Position numbers and translations under genes: made by a program
DNA from: Liolophura sinensis
Lineage: Eukaryota > Mollusca > Polyplacophora > Chitonida > Chitonidae
Direction of reading: 5' to 3'
DNA length: 64,000 nucleotides
NCBI RefSeq assembly: GCF_032854445.1
Contig: NC_088300.1
Location: 11,191,191-11,255,190, forward strand
Shown: positions 54,695 to 64,000 of the stretch, one piece after another
Layout: every line of letters begins with the position of its first letter
Numbering within the stretch: position 1 is the first letter of the stretch
Notes under the pieces: generated by a model
The model's database searches: none
What the model was told of the DNA's origin: nothing
What the model saw: only the letters and a program-made list of their open reading frames with translations

Positions 54695-54766
54695 TTCCCA
54701 TGCGGGGAATCGAACCCCGGCCGCCGCGGTGAGAGCGCGGAATCCTAACCACTAGACCACATGGGA
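54695..54766 (-). tRNA. tRNA-Glu (anticodon CTC)
   Basis: A 72-nt cloverleaf: acceptor TCCCATG/CATGGGA, D-arm GTCTAGTGGTTAGGAT, anticodon stem CCGCG/CGCGG around loop CTCTCAC (anticodon CTC), T-arm CGGGG/CCCCG with TTCGATT, discriminator A. The sequence closely follows animal tRNA-Glu(CTC). Box A and box B are intact, and TTTT lies ~4 nt downstream on the - strand. First unit right of the LINE. Confidence 0.95.
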
Positions 54767-55261
54767 AGGATGCCATTTATGTAGTAACATCCGGAAATCA
54801 ACTCTTCACTGTTCGTTTTAAAAAGGATTTCTCAATACCATTTTAATTCTGAACGCTTGCAAATCCACTGCATGTCTTCCCAAAAGCTCCCAGCTAAGGC
54901 CTACTGGCTTCACTGTCCCTCGTGCAATCGCTCACTGCGAAAATATTATAGAATACAGCATGGGCCTTAAGAGTGTACGTCATTCTCTAACCGCATGCCA
55001 GCTACATTGGACCTAAGCAGCTTTCTCTCTTTTTTTTTTGATGGAGAACACCAATTTAAGGGAAACCAAAAGCATTTAAGTATGAACAGTAAGCGTTTTC
55101 TTACAATTGGAAGTTGCATGCAAGTTTAATTTATCAATGATTTAAGGAAATTTAAAAAGCACAAGCATTTATCTATGACAAACAAGCGTTTGCTTACATT
55201 TGGCAATTGCATTGAAGCTTAATTGATCAATGAAAATTGTTTGCGAGTTGAAGAAAAGATT

Positions 55262-55333
55262 TTCCCATGCGGGGAATCGAACCCCGGCCGCCGCGGTGAG
55301 AGCGCGGAATCCTAAACACTAGACCACATGGAA
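55262..55333 (-). pseudogene. tRNA-Glu(CTC) copy with D-loop and acceptor changes
   Basis: The + text CCTAAACACTAGACCACATG, GAAAGG changes a D-loop G (the conserved GG) and acceptor position 2 (C to U, giving a G-U pair). The anticodon is intact. Function is doubtful. Confidence 0.6.
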
Positions 55334-55828
55334 AGGATGCCATTCATGTAGTAACATCCGGAAATCACTCTTCACTGTTCGTTTTAAAAAGGATTTCTCA
55401 ATACCATTTTAATTCTGAACGCTTGCAAATCCACTGCATGTCTTCCCAAAAGCTCCCATCTAAGGCCTACTGGCTTCACTGTCCTCGTGCAATCGCTCAC
55501 TGCGAAAAATATTATAGACTACAGCATGGGCCCTAAGAGTGTACGTCATTCTCTAACCTGCATGCCAGCTACATTGGGACTAAGCAGCTTTCTCTCTTTT
55601 TTTTTTGATGGAGAACACCAATTTAAGGGAAACCAAAAGCATTTAAGTATGAACAGTAAGCGTTTTCTTACAATTGGAAGTTGCATGCAAGTTTAATTTA
55701 TCAATGATTTAAGGAAATTTAAAAAGCACAAGCATTTATCTATGACAAACAAGCGTTTGCTTACATTTGGCAATTGCATTGAAGCTTAATTGATCAATGA
55801 AAATTGTTTGCGAGTTCAAGAAAAGATT

Positions 55829-55900
55829 TTCCCATGCGGGGAATCGAACCCCGGCCGCCGCGGTGAGAGCGCGGAATCCTAACCACTAGACCACATGGGA
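55829..55900 (-). tRNA. tRNA-Glu (anticodon CTC)
   Basis: Identical in all 72 positions to the copy at 54695-54766; intact boxes and TTTT terminator. Confidence 0.95.
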
Positions 55901-56395
55901 AGGATGCCATTCATGTAGTAACATCCGGAAATCAACTCTTCACTGTTTCGTTTTAAAAAGGATTTCTCAATACCATTTTAATTCTGAACGCTTGCAAATC
56001 CACTGCATGTCTTCCCAAAAGCTCCCATCTAAGGCCTACTGGCTTCACTGTCCTCGTGCAATCGCTCACTGCGAAAATATTATAGACTACAGCATGGGCC
56101 CTAAGAGTGTACGTCATTCTCTAACCTGCATGCCAGCTACATTGGACTAAGCAGCTTTCTCTCTTTTTTTTTTGATGGAGAACACCAATTTAAGGGAAAC
56201 CAAAAGCATTTAAGTATGAACAGTAAGCGTTTTCTTACAATTGGAAGTTGCATGCAAGTTTAATTTATCAATGATTTAAGGAAATTTAAAAGCACAAGCA
56301 TTTATCTATGACAAACAAAGCGTTTGCTTACATTTGGCAATTGCATTGAAGCTTAATTGATCAATGAAAATTGTTTGCGAGTTCAAGAAAAGATT

Positions 56396-56467
56396 TTCCC
56401 ATGCGGGGAATCGAACCCCGGCCGCCGCGGTGAGAGCGCGGAATCCTAACCACTAGACCACATGGGA
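56396..56467 (-). tRNA. tRNA-Glu (anticodon CTC)
   Basis: Intact 72-nt copy, with spacing of 567 bp from the previous unit. Confidence 0.95.
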
Positions 56468-56961
56468 AGGATGCCATTTATGTAGTAACATCCGAAATCA
56501 ACTCTTCACTGTTCGTTTTAAAAAGGATTTCTCAATACCAATTTAATTCTGAACGCTTGCAAATCCACTGCATGTCTTCCCAAAAAGCTCCCATCTAAGG
56601 CCTACTGGCTTCACTGTCCTCGTACAATCGCTCACTGCGAAAATATTATAGAATACAGCATGGGCCCTTAAGAGTGTACGTCATTCTCTAACCTGCCATG
56701 CCAGCTACATTGGACTAAGCAGCTTTCTCTCTTTTTTTTTGATGGAGAACACCAATTTAAGGGAAACCAAAAGCATTTAAGTATGAACAGTAAGCGTTTT
56801 CTTACAATTGGAAGTTGCATGCAAGTTTAATTTATCAATGATTTAAGGAAATTTAAAAAGCCACAAGCATTTATCTATGACAAACAAGCGTTGCTTACAT
56901 TGGCAATTGCATTGAAGCTTAATTGATCAATGAAAATTGTTTGCGAGTTGAAGAAAAGATT

Positions 56962-57032
56962 TTCCCATGCGGGAATCGAACCCCGGCCGCCGCGGTGAGA
57001 GCGCGGAATCCTAACCACTAGACCACATGGGA
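56962..57032 (-). pseudogene. tRNA-Glu(CTC) with 1-nt T-stem deletion
   Basis: The + text CATGCGGGAATCG lacks one G relative to CATGCGGGGAATCG, removing a T-stem base and weakening box B context. The rest is intact. The same unit carries other 1-bp losses (AAGCGTTGCTTACATTGGC), so assembly error is possible. Confidence 0.6.
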
Positions 57033-57527
57033 AGGATGCCATTTATGTAGTAACATCCGGAAATCAACTCTTCACTGTTCGTTTTAAAAAGGATTTCTCA
57101 ATACCATTTTAATTCTGAACGCTTGCAAATCCACTGCATGTCTTCCCAAAAGCTCTCAGCTAAGGCCTACTGGCTTCACTGTCCTCGTGCAATCGCTCAG
57201 TGCGAAAATATTATAGACTACAGCATGGGCCCTTAAGAGTGTACGTCATTCGTCTAACCTGCATGCCAGCTACATTGGACTAAGCAGCTTTCTCTCTTTT
57301 TTTTTTGATGGAGAACACCAATTTAAGGGAAACCAAAAGCATTTAAGTATAACAGTAAGCGTTTTCTTACAATTGGAAGTTGCATGCAAGTTTAATTTAT
57401 CAATGATTTAAGGAAATTTAAAAAGCACAAGCATTTATCTATGACAAACAAGCGTTTGCTTACATTTGGCAATTGCATTGAAGCTTAATTGATCAATGAA
57501 AATTGTTTGCGAGTTCAAGAAAAGATT

Positions 57528-57599
57528 TTCCCATGCGGGGAATCGAACCCCGGCCGCCGCGGTGAGAGCGCGGAATCCTAACCACTAGACCACATGGGA
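57528..57599 (-). tRNA. tRNA-Glu (anticodon CTC)
   Basis: Intact 72-nt copy with terminator. Confidence 0.95.
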
Positions 57600-58094
57600 A
57601 GGATGCCATTTATGTAGTAACATCCGGAAATCAACTCTTCACTGTTCGTTTTAAAAAGGATTTCTCAATACCATTTTAATTCTGAACGCTTGCAAATCCA
57701 CTGCATGTCTTCCCAAAAGCTCCCAGCTAAGGCCTACTGGCTTCACTGTCCTCGTGCAATCGCTCACTGCGAAAATATTATAGACTACAGCATGGGCCCT
57801 TAAGAGTGTACGTCATTCTCTAACCTGCATGCCAGCTACATTGGACTAAGCAGCTTTCCCTCTTTTTTTTTTGATGGAGAACACCAATTTAAGGGAAACC
57901 AAAAGCATTTAAGTATGAACAGTAAGCGTTTTCTTACAATTGGAAGTTGCATGCAAGTTTAATTTATCAATGATTTAAGGAAATTTAAAAAGCACAAGCA
58001 TTTATCTATGACAAACAAGCGTTTGCTTACATTTGGCAATTGCATTGAAGCTTAATTGATCAATGAAAATTGTTTGCGAGTTGAAGAAAAGATT

Positions 58095-58166
58095 TTCCCA
58101 TGCGGGGAATCGAACCCCGGCCGCCGCGGTGAGAGCGCGGAATCCTAACCACTAGACCACATGGGA
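58095..58166 (-). tRNA. tRNA-Glu (anticodon CTC)
   Basis: Intact 72-nt copy. The following unit is shortened and lacks a tRNA (see 58584). Confidence 0.95.
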
Positions 58167-58559
58167 AGGATGCCATTTATGTAGTAACATCCGGAAATCA
58201 ACTCTTCACTGTTCGTTTTAAAAAGGATTTCTCAATACCATTTTAATTCTGAACGCTTGCAAATCCACTGCATGTCTTCCCAAAAGCTCCCAGCTAAGGC
58301 CTACTGGCTTCACTGTCCTCGTACAATCGCTCACTGCGAAAATATTATAGAATACAGCATGGGCCCTTAAGAGTGTACGTCATTCTCTAACCTGCATGCC
58401 AGCTACATTGGACTAAGCAGCTTTCTCTCTTTTTTTTTGATGGAGAACACCAATTTAAGGGAAACCAAAAGCATTTAAGTATGAACAGTAAGCGTTTTCT
58501 TACAATTGGAAGTTGCATGCAAGTTTAATTTATCAATGATTTAAGGAAATTTAAAAAGC

Positions 58560-58600
58560 ACAAGCATTTATCTATGACAAACATTTCTCAATACCATTTT
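58560..58600 (-). other. Deletion junction: array unit lacking its tRNA gene
   Basis: The text runs TCTATGACAAACATTTCTCA, fusing the spacer sub-repeat directly to the post-tRNA ATTTCTCAATACC segment. The distance between flanking tRNAs is 923 bp, about 210 bp short of two units, and the missing part contains the whole tRNA. Confidence 0.85.
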
Positions 58601-59017
58601 AATTCTGAACGCTTGCAAATCCACTGCATGTCTTCCCAAAAGCTCCCAGCTAAGGCCTACTGGCTTCACTGTCCTCGTGCAATCGCTCACTGCGAAAATA
58701 TTATAGACTACAGCATGGGCCCTTAAGAGTGTACGTCATTCTCTAACCTGCATGCCAGCTACATTGGACTAAGCAGCTTTCCCTCTTTTTTTTTTGATGG
58801 AGAACACCAATTTAAGGGAAACCAAAAGCATTTAAGTATGAACAGTAAGCGTTTTCTTACAATTGGAAGTTGCATGCAAGTTTAATTTATCAATGATTTA
58901 AGGAAATTTAAAAAGCACAAGCATTTATCTATGACAAACAAGCGTTTGCTTACATTTGGCAATTGCATTGAAGCTTAATTGATCAATGAAAATTGTTTGC
59001 GAGTTGAAGAAAAGATT

Positions 59018-59089
59018 TTCCCATGCGGGGAATCGAACCCCGGCCGCCGCGGTGAGAGCGCGGAATCCTAACCACTAGACCACATGGGA
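59018..59089 (-). tRNA. tRNA-Glu (anticodon CTC)
   Basis: Intact 72-nt copy with terminator. Confidence 0.95.
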
Positions 59090-59584
59090 AGGATGCCATT
59101 TATGTAGTAACATCCGGAAATCAACTCTTCACTGTTCGTTTTAAAAAGGATTTCTCAATACCATTTTAATTCTGAACGCTTGCAAATCCACTGCATGTCT
59201 TCCCAAAAGCTCTCAGCTAAGGCCTACTGGCTTCACTGTCCTCGTGCAATCGCTCAGTGCGAAAATATTATAGACTACAGCATGGGCCCTTAAGAGTGTA
59301 CGTCATTCTCTAACCTGCATGCCAGCTACATTGGACTAAGCAGCTTTCTCTCTTTTTTTTTTGATGGAGAACACCAATTTAAGGGAAACCAAAAGCATTT
59401 AAGTATGAACAGTAAGCGTTTTCTTACAATTGGAAGTTGCATGCAAGTTTAATTTATCAATGATTTAAGGAAATTTAAAAAGCACAAGCATTTATCTATG
59501 ACAAACAAGCGTTTGCTTACATTTGGCAATTGCATTGAAGCTTAATTGATCAATGAAAATTGTTTGCGAGTTCAAGAAAAGATT

Positions 59585-59656
59585 TTCCCATGCGGGGAAT
59601 CGAACCCCGGCCGCCGCGGTGAGAGCGCGGAATCCTAACCACTAGACCACATGGGA
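59585..59656 (-). tRNA. tRNA-Glu (anticodon CTC)
   Basis: Intact 72-nt copy with terminator. Confidence 0.95.
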
Positions 59657-60150
59657 AGGATGCCATTTATGTAGTAACATCCGGAAATCAACTCTTCACT
59701 GTTCGTTTTAAAAAGGATTTCTCAATACCATTTTAATTCTGAACGCTTGCAAATCCACTGCATGTCTTCCCAAAAGCTCCCAGCTAAGGCCTACTGGCTT
59801 CACTGTCCTCGTGCAATCGCTCACTGCGAAAATATTATAGACTACAGCATGGGCCCTTAAGAGTGTACGTCATTCTCTAACCTGCATGCCAGCTACATTG
59901 GACTAAGCAGCTTTCTCTCTTTTTTTTTGATGGAGAACACCAATTTAAGGGAAATCAAAAGCATTTAAGTATGAACAGTAAGCGTTTTCTTACAATTGGA
60001 AGTTGCATGCAAGTTTAATTTGTCAATGATTTAAGGAAATTTAAAAAGCACAAGCATTTATCTATGACAAACAAGCGTTTGCTTACATTTGGCAATTGCA
60101 TTGAAGCTTAATTGATCAATGAAAATTGTTTGAGAGTTGAAGAAAAGATT

Positions 60151-60222
60151 TTCCCATGCGGGGAATCGAACCCCGGCCGCCGCGGTGAGAGCGCGGAATC
60201 CTAACCACTAGACCACATGGGA
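60151..60222 (-). tRNA. tRNA-Glu (anticodon CTC)
   Basis: Intact 72-nt copy. The adjacent spacer has a private GAGAG change (TGAGAGTTGAAG), useful as a unit marker. Confidence 0.95.
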
Positions 60223-60716
60223 AGGATGCCATTTATGTAGTAACATCCGGAAATCAACTCTTCACTGTTCGTTTTAAAAAGGATTTCTCAATACCATTTT
60301 AATTCTGAACGCTTGCAAATCCACTGCATGTCTTCCCAAAAGCTCCCAGCTAAGGCCTACTGGCTTCACTGTCCTCGTGCAATCGCTCACTGCGAAAATA
60401 TTATAGAATACAGCATGGGCCCTTAAGAGTGTACGTCATTCTCTAACCTGCATGCCAGCTACATTGGACTAAGCAGCTTTCTCTCTTTTTTTTTGATGGA
60501 GAACACCAATTTAAGGGAAACCAAAAGCATTTAAGTATGAACAGTAAGCGTTTTCTTACAATTGGAAGTTGCATGCAAGTTTAATTTATCAATGATTTAA
60601 GGAAATTTAAAAAGCACAAGCATTTATCTATGACAAACAAGCGTTTGCTTACATTTGGCAATTGCATTGAAGCTTAATTGATCAATGAAAATTGTTTGCG
60701 AGTTGAAGAAAAGATT

Positions 60717-60788
60717 TTCCCATTCGGGGAATCGAACCCCGGCCGCCGCGGTGAGAGCGCGGAATCCTAACCACTAGACCACATGGGA
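60717..60788 (-). tRNA. tRNA-Glu (anticodon CTC), one acceptor mismatch
   Basis: The + text CCCATTCGGGG replaces CCCATGCGGGG, changing the base that closes acceptor pair 7-66 (G-A mismatch). Otherwise identical; could still fold. Confidence 0.75.
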
Positions 60789-61284
60789 AGGATGCCATTT
60801 ATGTAGTAACATCCGGAAATCAACTCTTCACTGTTCGTTTTAAAAAGGATTTCTCAATACCATTTTAATTCTGAACGCTTGCAAATCCACTGCATGTCTT
60901 CCCAAAAGCTCCCAGCTAAGGCCTACTGGCTTCACTGTCCTCGTGCAATCGCTCACTGCGAAAATATTATAGACTACAGCATGGGCCCTTAAGAGTGTAC
61001 GTCATTCTCTAACCTGCATGCCAGCTACATTGGACTAAGCAGCTTTCTCTCTCTTTTTTTTTGATGGAGAACACCAATTTAAGGGAAACCAAAAGCATTT
61101 AAGTATGAACAGTAAGCGTTTTCTTACAATTGGAAGTTGCATGCAAGTTTAATTTATCAATGATTTAAGGAAATTTAAAAAGCACAAGCATTTATCTATG
61201 ACAAACAAGCGTTTGCTTACATTTGGCAATTGCATTGAAGCTTAATTGATCAATGAAAATTGTTTGCGAGTTGAAGAAAAGATT

Positions 61285-61356
61285 TTCCCATGCGGGGAAT
61301 CGAACCCCGGCCGCCGCGGTGAGAGCGCGGAATCCTAACCACTAGACCACATGGGA
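61285..61356 (-). tRNA. tRNA-Glu (anticodon CTC)
   Basis: Intact 72-nt copy with terminator. Confidence 0.95.
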
Positions 61357-61850
61357 AGGATGCCATTTATGTAGTAACATCCGGAAATCAACTCTTCACT
61401 GTTCGTTTTAAAAAGGATTTCTCAATACCATTTTAATTCTGAACGCTTGCAAATCCACTGCATGTCTTCCCAAAAGCTCTCAGCTAAGGCCTACTGGCTT
61501 CACTGTCCTCGTGCAATCGCTCACTGCGAAAATATTATAGAATACAGCATGGGCCCTTAAGAGTGTACGTCATTCTCTAACCTGCATGCCAGCTACATTG
61601 GACTAAGCAGCTTTCTCTCTTTTTTTTTGATGAAGAACACCAATTTAAGGGTAACCAAAAGCATTTAAGTATGAACAGTAAGCGTTTTCTTACAATTGGA
61701 AGTTGCATGCAAGTTTAATTTATCAATGATTTAAGGAAATTTAAAAAGCACAAGCATTTATCTATGACAAACAAGCGTTTGCTTACATTTGGCAATTGCA
61801 TTGAAGCTTAATTGATCAATGAAAATTGTTTGCGAGTTGAAGAAAAGATT

Positions 61851-61922
61851 TTCCCATGCGGGGAATCGAACCCCGGCCGCCGCGGTGAGAGCGCGGAATC
61901 CTAACCACTAGACCACATGGGA
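61851..61922 (-). tRNA. tRNA-Glu (anticodon CTC)
   Basis: Intact 72-nt copy with terminator. Confidence 0.95.
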
Positions 61923-62417
61923 AGGATGCCATTCATGTAGTAACATCCGGAAATCAACTCTTCACTGTTCGTTTTAAAAAGGATTTCTCAATACCATTTG
62001 AATTCTGAACGCTTGCAAATCCACTGCATGTCTTCCCAAAAGCTCCCAGCTAAGGCCTACTGGCTTCACTGTCCTCGTGCAATCGCTCACTGCGAAAATA
62101 TTATAGACTACAGCATGGGCCCTAAGAGTGTACGTCATTCTCTAACCTGCATGCCAGCTACATTGGACTAAGCAGCTTTCTCTCTTTTTTTTTTTGATGG
62201 AGAACACCAATTTAAGGGAAACCAAAAGCATTTAAGTATGAACAGTAAGCGTTTTCTTACAATTGGAAGTTGCATGCAAGTTTAATTTATCAATGATTTA
62301 AGGAAATTTAAAAAGCACAAGCATTTATCTATGACAAACAAGCGTTTGCTTACATTTGGCAATTGCATTGAAGCTTAATTGATCAATGAAAATTGTTTGC
62401 GAGTTGAAGAAAAGATT

Positions 62418-62489
62418 TTCCCATGCGGGGAATCGAACCCCGGCCGCCGCGGTGAGAGCGCGGAATCCTAACCACTAGACCACATGGGA
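62418..62489 (-). tRNA. tRNA-Glu (anticodon CTC)
   Basis: Intact 72-nt copy with terminator. Confidence 0.95.
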
Positions 62490-62982
62490 AGGATGCCATT
62501 TATGTAGTAACATCCGGAAATCAACTCTTCACTGTTCGTTTTAAAACGGATTTCTCAATACCATTTTAATTCTGAACGCTTGCAAATCCACTGCATGTCT
62601 TCCCAAAAGCTCCCGTCTAAGGCCTACTGGCTTCACTGTCCTCGTACAATCGCTCACTGCGAAAATATTATAGAATACAGCATGGGCCCTAAAGAGTGTA
62701 CGTCATTCTCTAACCGCATGCCAGCTACATTGGACTAAGCAGCTTTCTCTCTTTTTTTTTGATGGAGAACACCAATTTAAGGGTAACCAAAAGCATTTAA
62801 GTATGAACAGTAAGCGTTTTCTTACAATTGGAAGTTGCATGCAAGTTTAATTTATCAATGATTTAAGGAAATTTAAAAAGCACAAGCATTTATCTATGAC
62901 AAACAAGCGTTTGCTTACATTTGGCAATTGCATTGAAGCTTAATTGATCAATGAAAATTGTTTGCGAGTTCAAGAAAAGATT

Positions 62983-63054
62983 TTCCCATGCGGGGAATCG
63001 AACCCCGGCCGCCGCGGTGAGAGCGCGGAATCCTAACCACTAGACCACATGGGA
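62983..63054 (-). tRNA. tRNA-Glu (anticodon CTC)
   Basis: Intact 72-nt copy with terminator. Confidence 0.95.
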
Positions 63055-63548
63055 AGGATGCCATTCATGTAGTAACATCCGGAAATCAACTCTTCACTGT
63101 TCGTTTTAAAAAGGATTTCTCAATACCATTTTAATTCTGAACGCTTGCAAATCCACTGCATGTCTTCCCAAAAGCTCCCATCTAAGGCCTACTGGCTTCA
63201 CTGTCCTCGTGCAATCGCTCACTGCGAAAATATTATAGACTACAGCATGGGCCCTAAGAGTGTACGTCATTCTCTAACCTGCATGCTAGCTACATTGGAC
63301 TAAGCAGCTTTCTCTCTTTTTTTTTTGATGGAGAACACCAATTTAAGGGAAACCAAAAGCATTTAAGTATGAACAGTAAGCGTTTTCTTACAATTGGAAG
63401 TTGCATGCAAGTTTAATTTATCAATGATTTAAGGAAATTTAAAAAGCACAAGCATTTATCTATGACAAACAAGCGTTTGCTTACATTTGGCAATTGCATT
63501 GAAGCTTAATTGATCAATGAAAATTGTTTGCGAGTTCAAGAAAAGATT

Positions 63549-63620
63549 TTCCCATGCGGGGAATCGAACCCCGGCCGCCGCGGTGAGAGCGCGGAATCCT
63601 AACCACTAGACCACATGGGA
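63549..63620 (-). tRNA. tRNA-Glu (anticodon CTC)
   Basis: Intact 72-nt copy, the last in the window. The unit continues to the right edge, so the array extends beyond. Confidence 0.95.
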
Positions 63621-64000
63621 AGGATGCCATTTATGTAGTAACATCCGGAAATCAACTCTTCACTGTTCGTTTTAAAAAGGATTTCTCAATACCATTTTAA
63701 TTCTGAACGCTTGCAAATCCACTGCATGTCTTCCCAAAAGCTCCCATCTAAGGCCTACTGGCTTCACTGTCCTCGTACAATCGCTCACTGCGAAAATATT
63801 ATAGAATACAGCATGGGCCCTTAAGAGTGTACGTCATTCTCTAACCGCATGCCAGCTACATTGGACTAAGCAGCTTTCTCTCTTTTTTTTTGATGGAGAA
63901 CACCAATTTAAGGGAAACCAAAAGCATTTAAGTATGAACAGTAAGCGTTTTCTTACAATTGGAAGTTGCATGCAAGTTTAATTTATCAATGATTTAAGGA

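Larger units (their letters stand above)
47815..64000 (-). repeat. Tandem tRNA-Glu(CTC) repeat array, interrupted by a LINE, open at right edge
   Basis: Units comprise the tRNA gene (on -), then GGATGCCATTTATGTAGTAA, TTTTAAAAAGGATTTCTCAA, CTGAACGCTTGCAAATCCAC, TTATAGACTACAGCATGGGC, GCATGCCAGCTACATTGGAC, and two copies of a ~71-bp spacer sub-repeat (AAGCATTTAAGTATGAACAG ... versus AAGCATTTATCTATGACAAA ...). tRNA-to-tRNA spacing is 565-568 bp on the right and 495 bp for the left pair. Sixteen unit positions lie right of the LINE (54.3-64.0 kb), nearly identical; left units (47.8-49.3 kb) are diverged. Pol III TTTT terminators follow each tRNA on the - strand. Confidence 0.96.

Overview
This is a metazoan nuclear window. 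It has multi-exon genes with GT-AG introns, abundant minisatellites and several transposon classes. A tRNA-headed SINE with an AATAAA-type tail recurs about a dozen times. This repeat style, with a cGAS-like receptor and an ARID4 orthologue, suggests a marine mollusc (possibly a bivalve) or a related lophotrochozoan. The taxon is an inference from repeats and gene architecture.

Layout. (1) 1.5-4.5 kb, + strand: a compact cGAS-like (Mab-21 family) nucleotidyltransferase of 328 aa. Its only visible intron is largely a 75-bp minisatellite. (2) 6.7-7.1 kb, +: a 124-aa basic coiled-coil/disordered protein I do not recognise. (3) 10.15-17.95 kb, +: RBM34, a nucleolar two-RRM protein, 11 exons, 429 aa. 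(4) 20.4-37.8 kb, -: ARID4 (RBP1-like chromatin factor), 23 coding exons, 1563 aa; every phase joins and the total is divisible by 3. RBM34 and ARID4 are tail to tail, and an ARID4-RBM34 neighbourhood is also known around human ARID4B. (5) 37.9-38.1 kb: a candidate bidirectional promoter, with a possible 59-aa gene diverging on +. (6) 39-48 kb: a repeat-rich tract with a ~190-bp diverged repeat, SINEs, nested hAT-like elements and a ~1-kb duplicated block carrying decayed reverse transcriptase. (7) 47.8-64 kb (open at the right edge): a tandem array of ~566-bp units, each normally carrying one tRNA-Glu(CTC) gene on the - strand. It is interrupted at 49.3-54.3 kb by a dead L1/Tx1-like LINE.

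The most unusual pattern is that several intronic minisatellites are built from the neighbouring exon edge and its splice site. RBM34 exons 5, 7 and 9 and ARID4 exon 15 each have their 3' end plus 5' splice site repeated into the following intron. The RBM34 exon 9 acceptor plus exon start is repeated backwards into the preceding intron. Single, non-tandem echoes of ARID4 exon 10 and of the ARID4 first exon lie in nearby introns. This yields arrays of potential decoy splice sites and suggests that exon/intron junctions seed local tandem duplication here.

The tRNA array also shows layered evolution. Two left-edge units are 495 bp apart, whereas right-hand units are 565-568 bp apart. The ~71-bp difference matches one extra copy of an internal spacer sub-repeat. 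The right-hand units are nearly identical, suggesting recent amplification or homogenisation.

All calls are from reading the sequence; no database search was run.
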